DNA of 64,000 bases from Lucifuga dentata (taxonomy: Eukaryota; Chordata; Actinopteri; Ophidiiformes; Bythitidae). Each line of letters begins with the position of its first letter. Position 1 is the first letter of the stretch. Positions 39,901-54,476 of the stretch are shown here, one piece after another. The stretch spans positions 1-64,000 of the forward strand of contig VXCM01000966.1 in the NCBI GenBank assembly GCA_014773175.1. Direction: 5' to 3'. The position numbers and the translations under genes were made by a program. The notes under the pieces were generated by a model, which ran no database searches, had not been told where the DNA came from, and saw nothing but the letters and a program-made list of their open reading frames with translations.

Positions 39901-42900
39901 ACATTCCCAGTTTAATTCCAGCCAGGGAGTTTTCCAAATATCACACTCTTTCTACCCATGTTTCATTTCACTCTCTACTGTAAACTATTTAATAAAAGAA
40001 AACCACCAGACAAAATATCTTCATAAAAACATATTGTCAACACAACCCAACAAAATGCTTTCTAAGGAAACTGCAGAAGAAATCAGATAAGCTCTGAGAC
40101 TAAAAGGCAACTCTTTGCCAATATTTCTGTTTTTCTGGATGTAACTTACATCTATCATATCTGAGACATCATGGATGTAGTATTTGGCCACTAGGGCATT
40201 GGTGGCTGCCAGATTGAGAAGATAGTCGTTCCGGGCCTTTGTGCATTTCAGCTTGTTTTCAGAGTACTTGGCTTGTCTCTAGGGAGAAAGAGGAAGACAG
40301 ACTTTTATCAATGCAGGATCTTTAAATGGATTCTTAGTGTACTCTAAGAATGCATTACTCTGTCAATCTAATCTAATAACGCAACCAATACACATAATAC
40401 ATTGTACACCACAGCGATGGGTTTCTGCTCTTATTGTAGTTCTCTTTTGTACACACATCAAGTGGTGAAATTCTTGAGAATTATTACTCACACCTTTACA
40501 ATTTAATCATTTCGGCTTGTGGATATATACAGTTTAATATATTATACAGACATGCCAATCAAATCAGACCTTCTCTTTCATTTTCTCCATCTTCTTGACA
40601 GAGCTCCGTCGTTGTGGTCGGTCATCATGGCCATAACGCAGCAGGCCAACATCATTGGCCTTGCCAATGTGCTTCTCTTCCTGTTTCTCTGCTTCCTTCA
40701 ACTTGCTCTCAGCACTGAGACTCTCACTATGGTACATATGATACGTCTTCATCACCTGTGAGAACACACATCTGTCATCAAACTCCACTCAGAATCCACA
40801 GCATCACAGACTATGAAGGATATTTTACGGATGCAATATTGATAAGGAACCAAAAAATCTCAAACACCTAATAAAGTGGAGTTACTTTTTAAATTATTTT
40901 GTAAATCTTCACATATAACAGAAAGGATCATAGTTGATACCTGCAGTATATAAAAATTAATGCTTTTTTGGCAAAATGATTTCAAATGTACACTAAGTAT
41001 GATGAAGGAATCTGTTTTACTTAAACCAGGTTTAATCACTACCTGTTTCCCTCAGTTGCTGCTATGAAGTATATTTAGGAAGTACACTCCTACTTCAGAG
41101 GAATTTATCGCCTATTGAGATGAGATTCCTGTTCCATGATATTATTTAAAAAAAAAAAAAATCCTGTGTACATGTTTGACTGTTTACACTAAATAAACAG
41201 CCAAACTAAACAATCTCTGCTCCTCCTTCACGGACCCTCCAGTTCTGGTTTCCTAGCAACCCTGATAGAAAGTGATGTGAAAAGGAAGAGTGAGACCAAT
41301 CAGCAGGAGAGGGAGGAGGCTACAAAGTGACAGTGAGCAACCTTTTTTCCTGATTGTGAAACAAGAAGCTACTTCACATCCACGAAAAAAAAAAAGTCAG
41401 CAGCAGATCAATAATAGACAGCAGGCTAAAAAANAAAAAAAAAAAAAAAAGGCACATACCTAATTTCACATACAGCACAGTAACAGCCTGTACATACAAG
41501 TTTTCTTTAGTTAAGCTATTCAACTTTATCTATTTGACTTTTTACCAAACTACTGCTTACTGCATATGTTTTATGCTTATAATGGTTACTGTGTGTGCAG
41601 GAACTGTAGACAGCCATTTAATGACTGAAAAATAGGAAAAATCAATATCAGTAAAGTGCCGTATAAGGTTACATGGTAGAATATTTCTCATCTGGTTTAT
41701 ATCAGGCAAGTATAAACCACATGAGCCACTTCAAATCTATTTGTAATTCAATTATGAAGCACCAAACATGCTTTTACAATGAATGTGAGGAGTCATTGCT
41801 GATCACTGTAAATGCACTGAAAAAAAAACAATGTAATTTTGCTTTGATATTGTTTACTTTAATGCTTAAATTCTTGTATCATCTGAGGCCCTGATACGAT
41901 TTAAGATAATTTAGAATGACTTGCTTGCCCACTGAAATTTGACATCTTGTAATCATTAACTACTTTGAGCAGCAAAGACATCAACTCATGTTTAAATTTA
42001 TTAACAAAATGGACATTATTGCAGATTTGCTTATGTGCTTTGTCTTATAGTAACTATTTTTGCAAATTAGCTTTTGAATAATAATCAGGGATCATGACAT
42101 TACACCTACCACTGAATGATATGATTCCACAGGAAACAGACAGTTTGGTGCTTTCATTATGTTGACTCCCACATATAGCAGACACTTACTGCATCAGTTC
42201 AGTTCAAGCCAAATGAAGAGGCAGCAGCTGCTGACCACCACATGACCAATTTCTGTAGAAATTGTGGTTTGTGCTTTTATGGGGTGCATAGATATGTGTG
42301 TGTCCCAATCAAATATCAGCAATGGAATGAGGAACGAATGTTACAATAACGCAAACAGATGTGTTTGATTATATGTAATATTAGCTAAAGATATTACATC
42401 ATCATGTTTTCTGTGAGCAGTGCACCTCTGCAGCACAGATGCTGCCTCAAGCACAGCAAGGGCAGTAACAGTTCAGAAAGAAATATGCTAATTTTCTCCT
42501 TTCACGTCCTCAGGAACAGAAGAAATAACCTGTTTGAGGCTGCACTGCTGATAAAGTAGTGTATATCTGCCCTGCCAGCTGCTCTACAGGTAACGGGTTC
42601 AGGCCTGAGGACATAGAAAGGCTGGGCTCCAGGCTTCCAAGCTACAGGCTGCTAACACAGGGAGGGAGATGAAAAGAGGACAAGTAGGTACACACAGTGA
42701 AATATGAGACAATAAGGTAAAACGACATTTGTTTAACTCACTGTGTAGAGCTCATTAGTGACTTTCACCAACTCTTCATGCATCTGAACCCCAATGTCTT
42801 TGCTCTGTAAAGGAGAAAAACTGACAATTTCAAAATAATACCACATTTAGAGGACAATTGAAGGTAGATATTTAAACATCTTAGAGTAGGCACTGTATAA

Positions 42901-45900
42901 TCTATTAAAAGTTTATTCATACAAGTAAAAAACTTGCAGTTTGAGAGCCAATTATTATTTTTTTGTATATGAGGGATGTCAGCAGGCACTGAAATACTGT
43001 CATTCCTCTGCACCAGGAAATATCTAACACAATGCCTGAAGTGTACGTGCAGATAAAAATAGAATTATGCAGTAAGTGCAGAACATTTTCCAAGGAGTTG
43101 TGTCATGGTTTCAGCTCAAGTCCTGTGACAGGCTTATAACCCACACAGAGTAGTCAAGCCAGTAGATGATGTCTTTGGTAATCCTGTTGAGGGGATACTA
43201 GGGAAAACTAGCTCAANTAGTCAAGCCAGTAGATGATGTCTTTGGTAATCCTGTTGAGGGGATACTAGGGAAAACTAGCTCAATCAGTCCCATGTTTACC
43301 ACCTCTCAGGGACCACATAAAAAAATTTTTTTTTACATACATTATATATCTATATCTATATCTATATATAGATATAGATATAGATATAGATATATATAGA
43401 TATAGATATAGATATAGATATATAGATATATATACATATATATATATCTATATATATATAGATATATATATATACATATATATCTATATCTATATATATA
43501 TATATATATAGATATATATATATATATAGATATATATCTATATATATATAAAAGTATATATATATGTACATATATTCACATGTGAGTACAATAAAATTCC
43601 AGCTTTAACAACATCTACATTTTTGTGTTAATTCCGTTCTCACATGTGCAAGTTGTTAGCACTATATTGGTACTATATCCAGTAATATTACAGGGTTATT
43701 CACAACTCAAGCTAACTTATTGCAGAGGGAGACAGTTTTTCTGCAGGCAGTTAATAGTCCTCTAGGTGCTGGCCGTGAGACATTGCATTCTCATCACGGT
43801 TGCCATCATGACAGTGCAGAGCTCCCTAGAGGGCATAAATAAGAGGAGACTCCAGCTGCTGTCAAGCAATACTGATCTAAGATCCCCACAGCAGATTGCT
43901 CAGCTCAGACCCCGAAACACTGGCATGCTGCATTCACACATTCTGCACATTAATGAGGTGAGAGTTTGCACAAGAATAACAAAACAAAAACAAAAAAAAA
44001 CATCAACATATTTCTACACAAATGTATTCTATGTTGAAAGCAGGTCCCTAGTTAATGAATTTGGTGTGAAAAGCAATGAGAGTTAAGACAATTCCCTGCT
44101 ATATGTGAGACCAACACAGATGAGGTTGGTGATGTAATTATGAGCAGGATAATGAATAATACAAATTTTAAAAAAACCAAAAAAAAACCAAACAAACAGC
44201 TGAGCTAATAATGAGAAGGGAGGTAAAAGAAAACTCTTCCCAACCAAGTTAGGTTCTCTCAGTAGTAACTGGGGCTTATTTCAGCAGGTAAAACCTCAGG
44301 GAGGGGTTGGATTTCCTGACATTGAGCAATTTGCCTGCTATGAATAAAGTAGGATTTTAAACCAACATATACACCAGCAGGTGGAACCCTGCATGCAAAA
44401 GCTTAAAGTAACTGTAGTACTCCTTTACACAAGCATGAGTGGTCACATCAAGAGATCATGATACAGTAAACTTATGTCAGTAGCCAAATTGTGTCAGATT
44501 ACACTGTATGAGCACCACAGTCACACTCTGAACGTCCTGTATAATACTCAGCCTGACCTATAAGGCCAGATGATAAATGTTCATTCATATTTTTGTTGGC
44601 ATGGGAGCTGGTTTCCAGCTGTGGGCATCAGTCATGGCATTTAAGCAGATAGATTTTGTAGTCATGTGCGTTATCAGGGTTTCATGCTGGCATCCATTTC
44701 ATTCCAGTTCTGACCTTTTTGAAAAGCCTGATGACATCCTCGCCCACGTGTGCCAGACGGACAATGAAGTTGTTGTTGTAGATGTCGCTGAGAGTGGCAT
44801 GGTCTCTGCTCTCCCGCCTGGTCTGATCCAAAACCAAATACCAGCAGTTTACTGTGGACAGGAGATTCTGGTCCTTTCTGAAATAACCAGGGTAAGACTT
44901 TGTTAATCTTTCAGACTGCAATTATTGAGCAAAGGTCGAGGTTTAGAGCAAGAATAAAAAGATTAAACATTTATACTAGATTTTGTATTTGAATGTTAGA
45001 AGATTCATTCATTCTTCATTCATGAAGATCAAGACATTGATCAATATAAATAATGATAATTTTTGTATGTTATATTTTCTGCGTAGGTGTCTGTAGACTC
45101 AGACTTCTGCCATATTCAGATATCTTTCCCAAATGTAGGCAACAGCAGCAGATTACAGGCAAATCTCAATCTGAATGGGAAAAAATATAATAATAATATT
45201 TCTGCAATAATCTGAATAAAACCTAAATAAATCTGTTGTTGAATGGCTAGTCCACATCATTTCAACATACCTAGTTCTCTCTCTTTGGCAAATATGACAT
45301 CTGGGTTTTCATAGGTAAAACTGATCAAAAAAAGTATTTGTGTTGTATCACTTGATATGAGCTCTATGGCTTCACATATTAGAGGTCAAGGTGTTGCTGC
45401 TGGTGAGCAATCAGCAAAAGAAGCAGGCAGGTTTACACAAACATTCACATACTCACACTCACACACACACACAGGAAAAATTTCAAGCAAACCTTTAGCT
45501 AAACTAAGCTAAAACACAGAAAATCTCATGTTAGATTAGATATAACAGAAGAATTACTGATGACCTGAATGTCACACTGGCTGCACTTCCCTTACTTGCT
45601 TGAGGAAGCATATGAGATCAGTATCCTCAAACCCAAGTGTAGCTTGACTTCCTCTATCTTTAGAGATATTCTACTCTTTTTTCTGTTCTCTACCAATTAG
45701 AGATGACACACATTGCTGAATCATCTTATTTTTCTTACACAGCCTTCTTAAAAGCTGTGCTTAAAAACATATTTTATTGCCAGCAACGTCTGTTGATAAT
45801 GGCAAACTAAATCCATCTTTATTTCTCCTAGCTGGTTAAAAAAGCATTAAGAGTGAAGATGAGTTTAATGACTTTAACACTATAGTTCATTGTGAGGAAG

Positions 45901-48900
45901 AGGACATGCAAAAAGCATTTCTGACACAGTAGAAAGTAATCTTTTCAGTTTCACCCACAGAACCTTCCATATCACACAGCAGGTTGCTATGAACTGAGTT
46001 ATGAAATGTTGAAGTAAGAGATCTCGTGTCAATATCCTGTCCACCTTAGACTCAAGCAGCAAGAATGAATTGTGTACTTGAACAGGCATGAGTGATTGGG
46101 TGATACATACAGCTATCTAGCTAATATGTAATAAAGTAACTTTTCAATGAGCTATGGTGAATGAATGGTCTGCAGGCTTGCTATAGCCTATATTACCTAT
46201 TAGTGATGTGGTACACTAAAATCTGCCTTTACATTCACTCACAAGTCTTAAGCAGCAGTGCTGGTTCCAAGTACTGCAGACTACCAGACTGGTACTCCAA
46301 AATGTTCTGATCATTCAGAAGAACACTGAGTTCTCTGTGTAGTAGTGGTAAAGGTACACCTGTACCAAATATAATAATGTACAGTAATGTAAAACAGACA
46401 TTTTTGAGGTTGTAATGACTTGGATTGTATTATATTGAGATGTTTCTGATTTACAAACAGGAGGGAGACAGAATATATGAATATCAGAATATGCTAGAAA
46501 CAATTCAATATAATGCAATGTAATTCCAACCTCAGAATCACTGTAGAGTTGAATCAACACCTTTATCAATCAATGCCACCACAAGGCATAATTGTAGAAT
46601 TATTTTTTTCTAGGGGGGGGCGTCCTGCCTAGTGTTTATATCAATCATACAGCAGTCAATATTCATCCTTTTTGAAGTATTCTACTCTGGCCTCTAAATC
46701 TCAAATAGTGCTGCAACCTTTTTGTTAAAGGTCACTAATGACCTTTCCGCTCATATGGTGGGTGGGGGGTNGGGGTCATCATCAACTTGTTTTTCATTTA
46801 AGACACTGTACGCTGCTCTGATCATGTTTATTTTGCATTTTTGTAAAACTTTACATTTTAAAATTGTTCTGGTTAATTTTACATCTTCTACTGCTACGTT
46901 CAGGCGTGGACAGCATCAAGGTTATATCCTAAGTCCTTTATTATTTGGATGCCACCACTTCGTCCAATAAGCCAAAATATCATAACATTTCTGTCAATTG
47001 TTCTGTTGACATGCAGCTTTATTAACATTATACTGTATCTAAACAAAATGTTGGATGTTTGCTACTATTAGTCAGTTTAGCACTTTGTAACATTTGTTTT
47101 ATAATTCTTTATAAAATAAAAGAGTTTAGCAGTATTGTTTACAGTAGCTGGATAGGTAGTGAGTAACCAGCCTTGAAAACACATTGGTATCTAGACGTTA
47201 TAAATAACAATACTGAGGGGCCTTATTTAAAAAGGTCTCTGCAATTTTGAGCTCATGACTAAATGTAAATCAATGATACCAATCAATGATGACCTTGATA
47301 CCAAAATCAATTTAGCTGCAAGACAAGTGCAACTTTCTGTAATGGGTAACATTAAAAATTAAAGCCAATTTATTCCAGATATTCCAGATAGACATTAAGT
47401 TATTTCTATAATTTTTACATGTATATCATTTGAATATGTTCCAGCTCAGAGTACTATATTTATAATTTATATTCTTGGAAAAATATTGTTGAATGCAGTC
47501 ATTCATCTTCTAATTCTGGAGCATATCCCAGCATACACTGAACCAAGAAGCAGGACACGATACACCTTGGACAAATCACCAGTCTACTGGAGTAACACAC
47601 AGACCAAGACAATCACAATTTAGCAATTTAGAGTCTCCGAGTAACCTACATGGATAATTTAGTTTGTGGTAGAAAACCCATGGGAGCATGTGGAGAACAT
47701 GCAGACTCCAAACAGAAAGGCTGCGCTCAGCCAGGTCACGTTACAGCCTTCTTTTCAACCTTACAGCCTTTACAGCCTTTTACGTTACAGCCTTTTTTTC
47801 AACCTTACAGCCTTTTTTCAACCTTTACAGCCTTCTTTTCAACCTTCTTACTCTGAGGCAATAGTAATAACCACTGAGCCACTGTGCTGCCATGAGTGGA
47901 ACCAAAGATAAAACAAAACAAGATATTTATAAATGAGGCTCATGGATTTCAGACACATTTGGCCTCCTAATATGACTCATACTGGTGATTGATTCTAGAT
48001 TTAGTTTATGACTGCGTCTTCTGTCTGGACAAATTATGAAGCAAAACATAGTACAAATCAGGAACAGCAATCCCAGGAAGAAATTTTTTTGTATATGGTG
48101 ATATAAAAAGGTTGCATTTGTACAGGATCAGGCAATCCAGAGGCATTGGAATCTTTCATCCTTCAACTCTTCGATAAAAAAAAACAAACAAAAAACAAAA
48201 AAAACAAAACAAAACATGAACACGCCTACAGAGCCTCTTTTACAGCAGAGCAGGTGTTTCATCCTGAATATGGGATGCCAGAAGTTTGACTTCTGGCTGC
48301 CCTTGGATAGAGATGAGACTATAGTATTACAAAAAATGCTGTTGGAAGATCACAGAGGAAGTTTCGTACCTGTCAGTCTTCAGTAAGTACAAAAATATTG
48401 TCTTCATGCCAAGGTCTCTACATTAAACAATGCACCAGTCAGCTGAACTACACTGTATGGGCAATACAGACACACTGCAACTATTAACTATTTTAAAACA
48501 TTTTGGGTACAAACTGTTTTGTGAAAGATGAATATTCAGTTATAGTTGCAACTTTATGCTACATCCACTCTATTATTAGAGCTTTTAAAACCTCTATTAC
48601 CTGACAATCTCCAGGAAATGTCTTTATTAGATGTGACATTAGAATGAAAAGCTGAAAGGAGAAAGAATGGTGCATTTACTGTTAAAAAAAAAAAAATGAA
48701 CAAGGGGAAAGGACTTCTCCATATAATTAATGGTAGAGACAGTCCATTGGAGTCTGAGATTAAGTGAAGACTTGAAAGATAGACATAATGATGGGTATTT
48801 AATATGACGGGAGAATCTAGGACAGTGCAGCACAGAGAGAAGTCATGCAATGTGAATCTTTTACAGGGGGTCTTCCTTTGAGAATGCTTCATTTGTCAAT

Positions 48901-51900
48901 GTCCCAGTGACTGAAGCTCTCCTCCATGATTACGTTTTACACCCAACTGGGTGAGGAGACTCAGAGAGACAAACCAGCGTGCTTGCTGACGCATGACTGA
49001 CACAGCCAAGTCAGATGAAAGGGCGTCCAACTGCCTATTTATCAAACATAGCGTCTGGGCTTTAGAAGGTAGGTTCAAGGTAGGTTCAGCCTCTTTCTGT
49101 CAATTTAATACAACTACACCTGAGTGCTGTGTACTGGGTGCAACTATGTTCAAAAAGAGCAGATTCTTCAAAATTTTAATTGGATGTAATATTCATTTGT
49201 AATGGAAGATCACATTTTTTTCTTTTATTAATTATTGCATCCCGAATGGTTCAATGTGAACCAGACAGATACTGTAGCACTGACAACATGATTTAAATGT
49301 TGCAGCAAGCTGTAAGCTGAAGAGAACATCTAAGCAGCAAATCAAATGCTGTAGGGTATGTTTATTTCATGAACATGTATCTCTGTTGGACAAATAGCTA
49401 AAACAATTTCAGTCAATCTGAGAAACATAGCCCACATTGTTTCTTTAGACTCTCAAGTAAAGCTATGATTTGTTCTATGTGTCCATTGAGATAATATGGG
49501 TATTTAGGTAGCGTGAAGTTGTTTGAGAATGGAAATGAAATGACAGCCGCATAGAAAAAAGGGGCAGCGGATAAAGAGTTTGACCTAGTTGGGAGAAACA
49601 GAGCAGCCTGAGGCCACAAGCTTTCTTTGCCCTGGCCTGGCTTCATTTCAGGTCATTTCTTCTGCTTTCATCCCTCCTCTCCTTTGCCATGCCAGTGATC
49701 AGTATGAAATATGTAACAGAGATCAGTATGAAATATGTCAAGCACATTTGTTATCTACATTACTGTGGTCGGCAGACAGACAGTGGTGAGACTCACTTGA
49801 AGTGCTGGTGCTCTCTGGAGGTGCGGATCTTGGCAGAGTAGCGCTCAGCCAATTTGTCCAGGCCTCTGGAGTACTCGAGCTGGAGCTCAGCCTTTCGACG
49901 GAAGAACTCCTGCAGATCCTGCAACAGCTGCAGCCGCGACTCTGACTGCTGCTCCAGACAACGAAACTGCTCCACCAACTGGTTACGGATCTCTGCATAT
50001 ATATATATTTAAAAAACACACTTCAGATTCAAAATGGATAAAATGGGCTACATTACTGGGCTACATTTCTCGGTTGAACACTAAAGCTAAACATACAGGG
50101 AGAATACGGTGAAGCTGGCATGAGCACTAATGACAGCACAGTCTTCATAACTGAATAAATGTTTACGTGCATCTGTTGACTCTAAGTGTGTGTGAGTGAT
50201 GGGGTTGTGGGTATGTTTCTAAATGCTTGGGTTGCACATGTACATGTGAGATGCATGTCTGATGATTGCAGCAGACAGCATGGAAAACATAAAATAGGTC
50301 AGCTTCTCAAAAAGCATTGTGCTGAGAGAGAGCCTTCAAAGAAGTCTGTCTGAAAAAAGTCGCAAGCATTCTTCCGATTACAAGGTTGCTGTGGTTTCTG
50401 CTTATGAGGTTTAGAAACTCACCGTTCCTGTTCACAGTCTGAGAATGGAAAGTTTAGTTTTTGTCTGAATTCTGAAAATATGGTCAATATGGTATTGATA
50501 AATAGGGTTTTATTACTTTTATCATAATTAAATATTTAAACTGCAGTAAGTAATTGACAAGATTTCATTTTTATAGCAATCAGACTGCAAAATTAACAAT
50601 GTCCAGCAAACATTTCCGCTTTTTTTTTCTACTGTTACCGAATGCAACAACTGCATTAGGTAGCTCGGTTTTCCTTATGAAGACACATAAAAAGTAACAA
50701 TTCCCAGGGGATAAGCTGATAATTAAAGGACCATGCCAACAATTGAGCATGTTTAAGTCCAATACAGTATATGCAACCCGCATACATGTGACTTTACTGA
50801 CAACCAATTTCCACAACATAAAACCATATTTTAGTTTTCCTGCTTTTTTTTCAAATCCCCTAATCTTTCAAAATCAAACGTTCAGGTGATACACCCACCT
50901 TAAAATTCAATGTTTTACCTTCTAGGACTTATGCATGATTTTAGAGGGCATGGTCATTTTAATGTCTCAGTAAAAGCTGTCTATGGTCTGGGACTGTATT
51001 CCCTGGCGGAGACATACATTGTCTTCCACGCAGTTCCATGTTGGACTTGTTAAATAAAGTTACTTCAACAACAACAACAACAACAACAAAAAAAAGCGTA
51101 ATAATGGGCATAGTGTTCACTGTGACATTGACTTATCTCAAGCACATTTCAAGTCTCTACAAGTTGATTTTTACTGTGTAATGGAATAAACTGAAACCAA
51201 TGGCAGTCTGGAAGGTAGGAAAAAAATCTAAAATTTACTGCTCCAGTAGTATATTTTGGGAAATGGCTGTCAGTAACATAAGTGTATGAGGATTGTATAT
51301 ATTGGGCTCAAACATGTTAAATCATCGGTAGTCTTCTTTAACAATGTCCCTTTTAAGGTGGGTGAGTGTCTGATGAGCATGTGGCTGTGTAAATCATTCC
51401 ACAATTCCTGACATTAATTCATCTTCAGCACAACTGATATAGATATACCACGTTATGCTTAACTATACTGGTAAGTTCACTTCTGCGAATTATGACACAT
51501 ACACATATATAACATACACATACATGAAACATACACGTATATATATATATATATATTATTATTATTATTACACATACACATATAAAAGAGCAAAAAACAA
51601 AGCTCTCTCTGTAAGACAATATGAAGTGGTTGAGCTATGCTGACATCACTGAAGATTCCATAATGACAGACTGTTTCAAGCATGCATATGATTGCTATGA
51701 CTGAAAGGAACTTTGGAGAAATGTATCAATGAAAATGATGGCCCAGGCGAAGAAAAGTCCTTTGTTCAGCTCTGAATGCTGTTTCTGTATCAAGGATAAA
51801 GGATTTTAAAATGTGTCTCGCATTGTCTACGCACATGAGTAAAATCTGAATGAAAGAGCAAGAAAGAAAAAGACAAAGAAAAAGAATGAAAAGCAGAATG

Positions 51901-54422
51901 AGAAAGACTGAGGCAGAATAAATATGTAGGTCCTTGGTGTTTGTACCCCTCATGGTCCCCACAGTTGCCCAGTTGCCTGGTTACATTTCTCTGGAGGCAT
52001 CTCCATGGGAGCAGGCCAGCTCTATGTTCTGACAGTCCCAGCAGTCTGTCTGTTTAATATAATGGCCAAGGACAAGGCCAACTTTCTCTCCAAAACACTC
52101 AGTAAACAGCCTGTGCTGATGAAGGAGGCAGCAATCAAGTCCAAAATAGAACTGATGTACCCCTGTGCTAAATGGACCACTGAACAAGACTATTTTTGTC
52201 CTATGTAATTGTGTAAAGGGATCAGACAATATTAAACAAAATCTAAATTAATTTAATCATACAATTCTATGAGAGAATGTCCAAATAGACTTGTGATACT
52301 AGCATTCACTCTCCTGTGAGTATGTTATTTTTAGAACTGAAACTGTTACTAAGGGACTGTGCAATACCGCTCTACAACCGATGAATGATTCACGCTTTTG
52401 CAGAGTAATACATAATTATGAGGCAGCTGGCAAGGAGTTCAACTGCAGAGTATACCAGGAAGAAAGCCTCAAAAGCTAAATGCAGTCTCCTCTTTTAATG
52501 GTTATAAAGCAGTAAATGTTTTGTTAAATGAAACATGGCACACACCCCACACAGGTTCTCTACTTGGAGCAGCATTTTGCCAAATGAATAAAATGTTCCA
52601 CATCCCAATGCATATGGAAATTTCACTAATGAGACTGTATGCATTACAAATGTTTATTTTTCTCCCAGTGCAGAATGGTTAAAAGCCTGGTATGTTCTGG
52701 TTACTTTAACAAACATTTTGAGCATAAATTAATTGCTTCCAGAGACTTGAGGTTAACACTGAAGTGGCTTAAACTGAAAACAAAAAGAGACTCTCTGGTT
52801 GCTTAAGTCATCTATCTGGCTGTGGTCAACCAATGGAATATTGTTACACAATAGTATGATACATGGCATGTTGTGAACATGGACTATTTAAAGCATTCAA
52901 ACACAGTATTTGAGTACAGTGTTTGTTGCTGAGATTGTACATGGGACTGTTCTGCAAATTTGTACCTTAAAGAGTACAATTAGGTACAAAAACATATGCA
53001 TATGGTCTCATTGGGCTTTAAAATGGGCCTATAGTAATACATCTATGAGCAATGTAAGCCATGCAATAAGACATGATTACTACCTGAATGCAATCACACA
53101 CGTCTTAGTGTAGTTTCAGTAATGACCACAATACTGTGATTTGGCAGGAAACTCTTGGTTGCTGCTGCCTTGCAGGTTTGCTAGTTTGCTAGTGTGGCTC
53201 CTGCACCACTGCAGTACAAAACACCAACTATAACATAATGGAGAGTCATTGTCACCACAGAAGCCTATTCAAGCCGGCCTAGACCAGCTACTGCCATGGC
53301 CAGCGGCGCTCTCCGAGTCTGTCTGCAGTTAGCCACGCGTGGCTAGTCACATGAGACCTAAATTAGACTGACACGTTGACATAATTTGGCACAAATCAAG
53401 GCTGTGTCCTGTGAGCACTTGTCTTGTGAATGCAGTAATGACTATGGTATGCGTTTGCAGACTACTTGCTCTATTTGAAATTTCATCTTGTTTCTCTGGA
53501 TACAGTATTTGCAACACAGACAGGCATTACTGTGCAGCCACAAGACAGGGAAATCCAAGATATAGAAACAGAATTTGTATCTAAATAATTTCAGCTGTGT
53601 GTGTATGTGTGTATGCATCTGCCAGCACATGGCCAAGCCGTGTTTCATAGAACGTCTTATTGCGACACGTGCAACAAAGAAGCTGTTTCACTGTTGTAAT
53701 GAAACCCTGACATTTCAAGACAGTATCAGTCTAAGCATTCTTTCCTTATGATGAATGTACACCAAAGGGTGTGTCTACAGGATCTTCGTGGAATGCCTGT
53801 CTGCATTAAATCTGGTTAGGAGTGGCTAAAATAACATGCTATCTTTTATTCAATAATTTCCATCTTTGTGACTGAATAGGCTGGTAAAAGCAACAAAAAT
53901 GTCTGCCTTCTATCTCCTCCAACATTTTAATGATTTATATTAGCAACAGGTGTTTCTATTTTTATTCCAGTGTTTCTAAAACCCATTTCATGTGTTACAA
54001 TAGCTACAACTAATCTTAAAAGAAATGGCTTGTATATTATACCTTATTACAGCTATTTGAGCATAAGCCTAAAATGAGTCTGGCTCAATCAGATCTAATG
54101 GCATTAATGATAATGTGGCCTAGACGTGTCATACTGTGAGCTCAGAACACCAGACAGCAAAATCATGAGTTCAAATGTGACGGAGACGCTGCCGTTTGTT
54201 AAATGTGGCATCTTAAAAAAAAACTAATAAATCCCTGCGCCCAATGCAGTGAATGACTCAGCATTATTGGAGGCCAGTGTCAGAGTAAATATAGCTCCAA
54301 ACTGATCTAAACTCAGCTTGGAAATGAGCTTAATATTTCAACTTAAAAGCTTTTCCTGAAGCTCAGATGGCAGACACAGCAGTGATGGCTCTCTCTCTCT
54401 CAGCCACAAGAATGGGGGGGGN

Positions 54423-54476
<54 letters not shown>

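Larger units (their letters stand above)
44878..49796 (-). other. srgap3 intron 2
   Basis: A 4.9 kb intron with a degenerate reverse-transcriptase relic (46710-46975) and a SINE/LINE-type repeat with an internal minisatellite (47495-47893). No exon found. Confidence 0.7.

Noticed and set aside
54100..54200. tRNA-like or SINE-like A/B boxes (GAGCTCAG ... GAGTTCAAAT)
   Set aside because: No cloverleaf can be drawn and the matches are weak.
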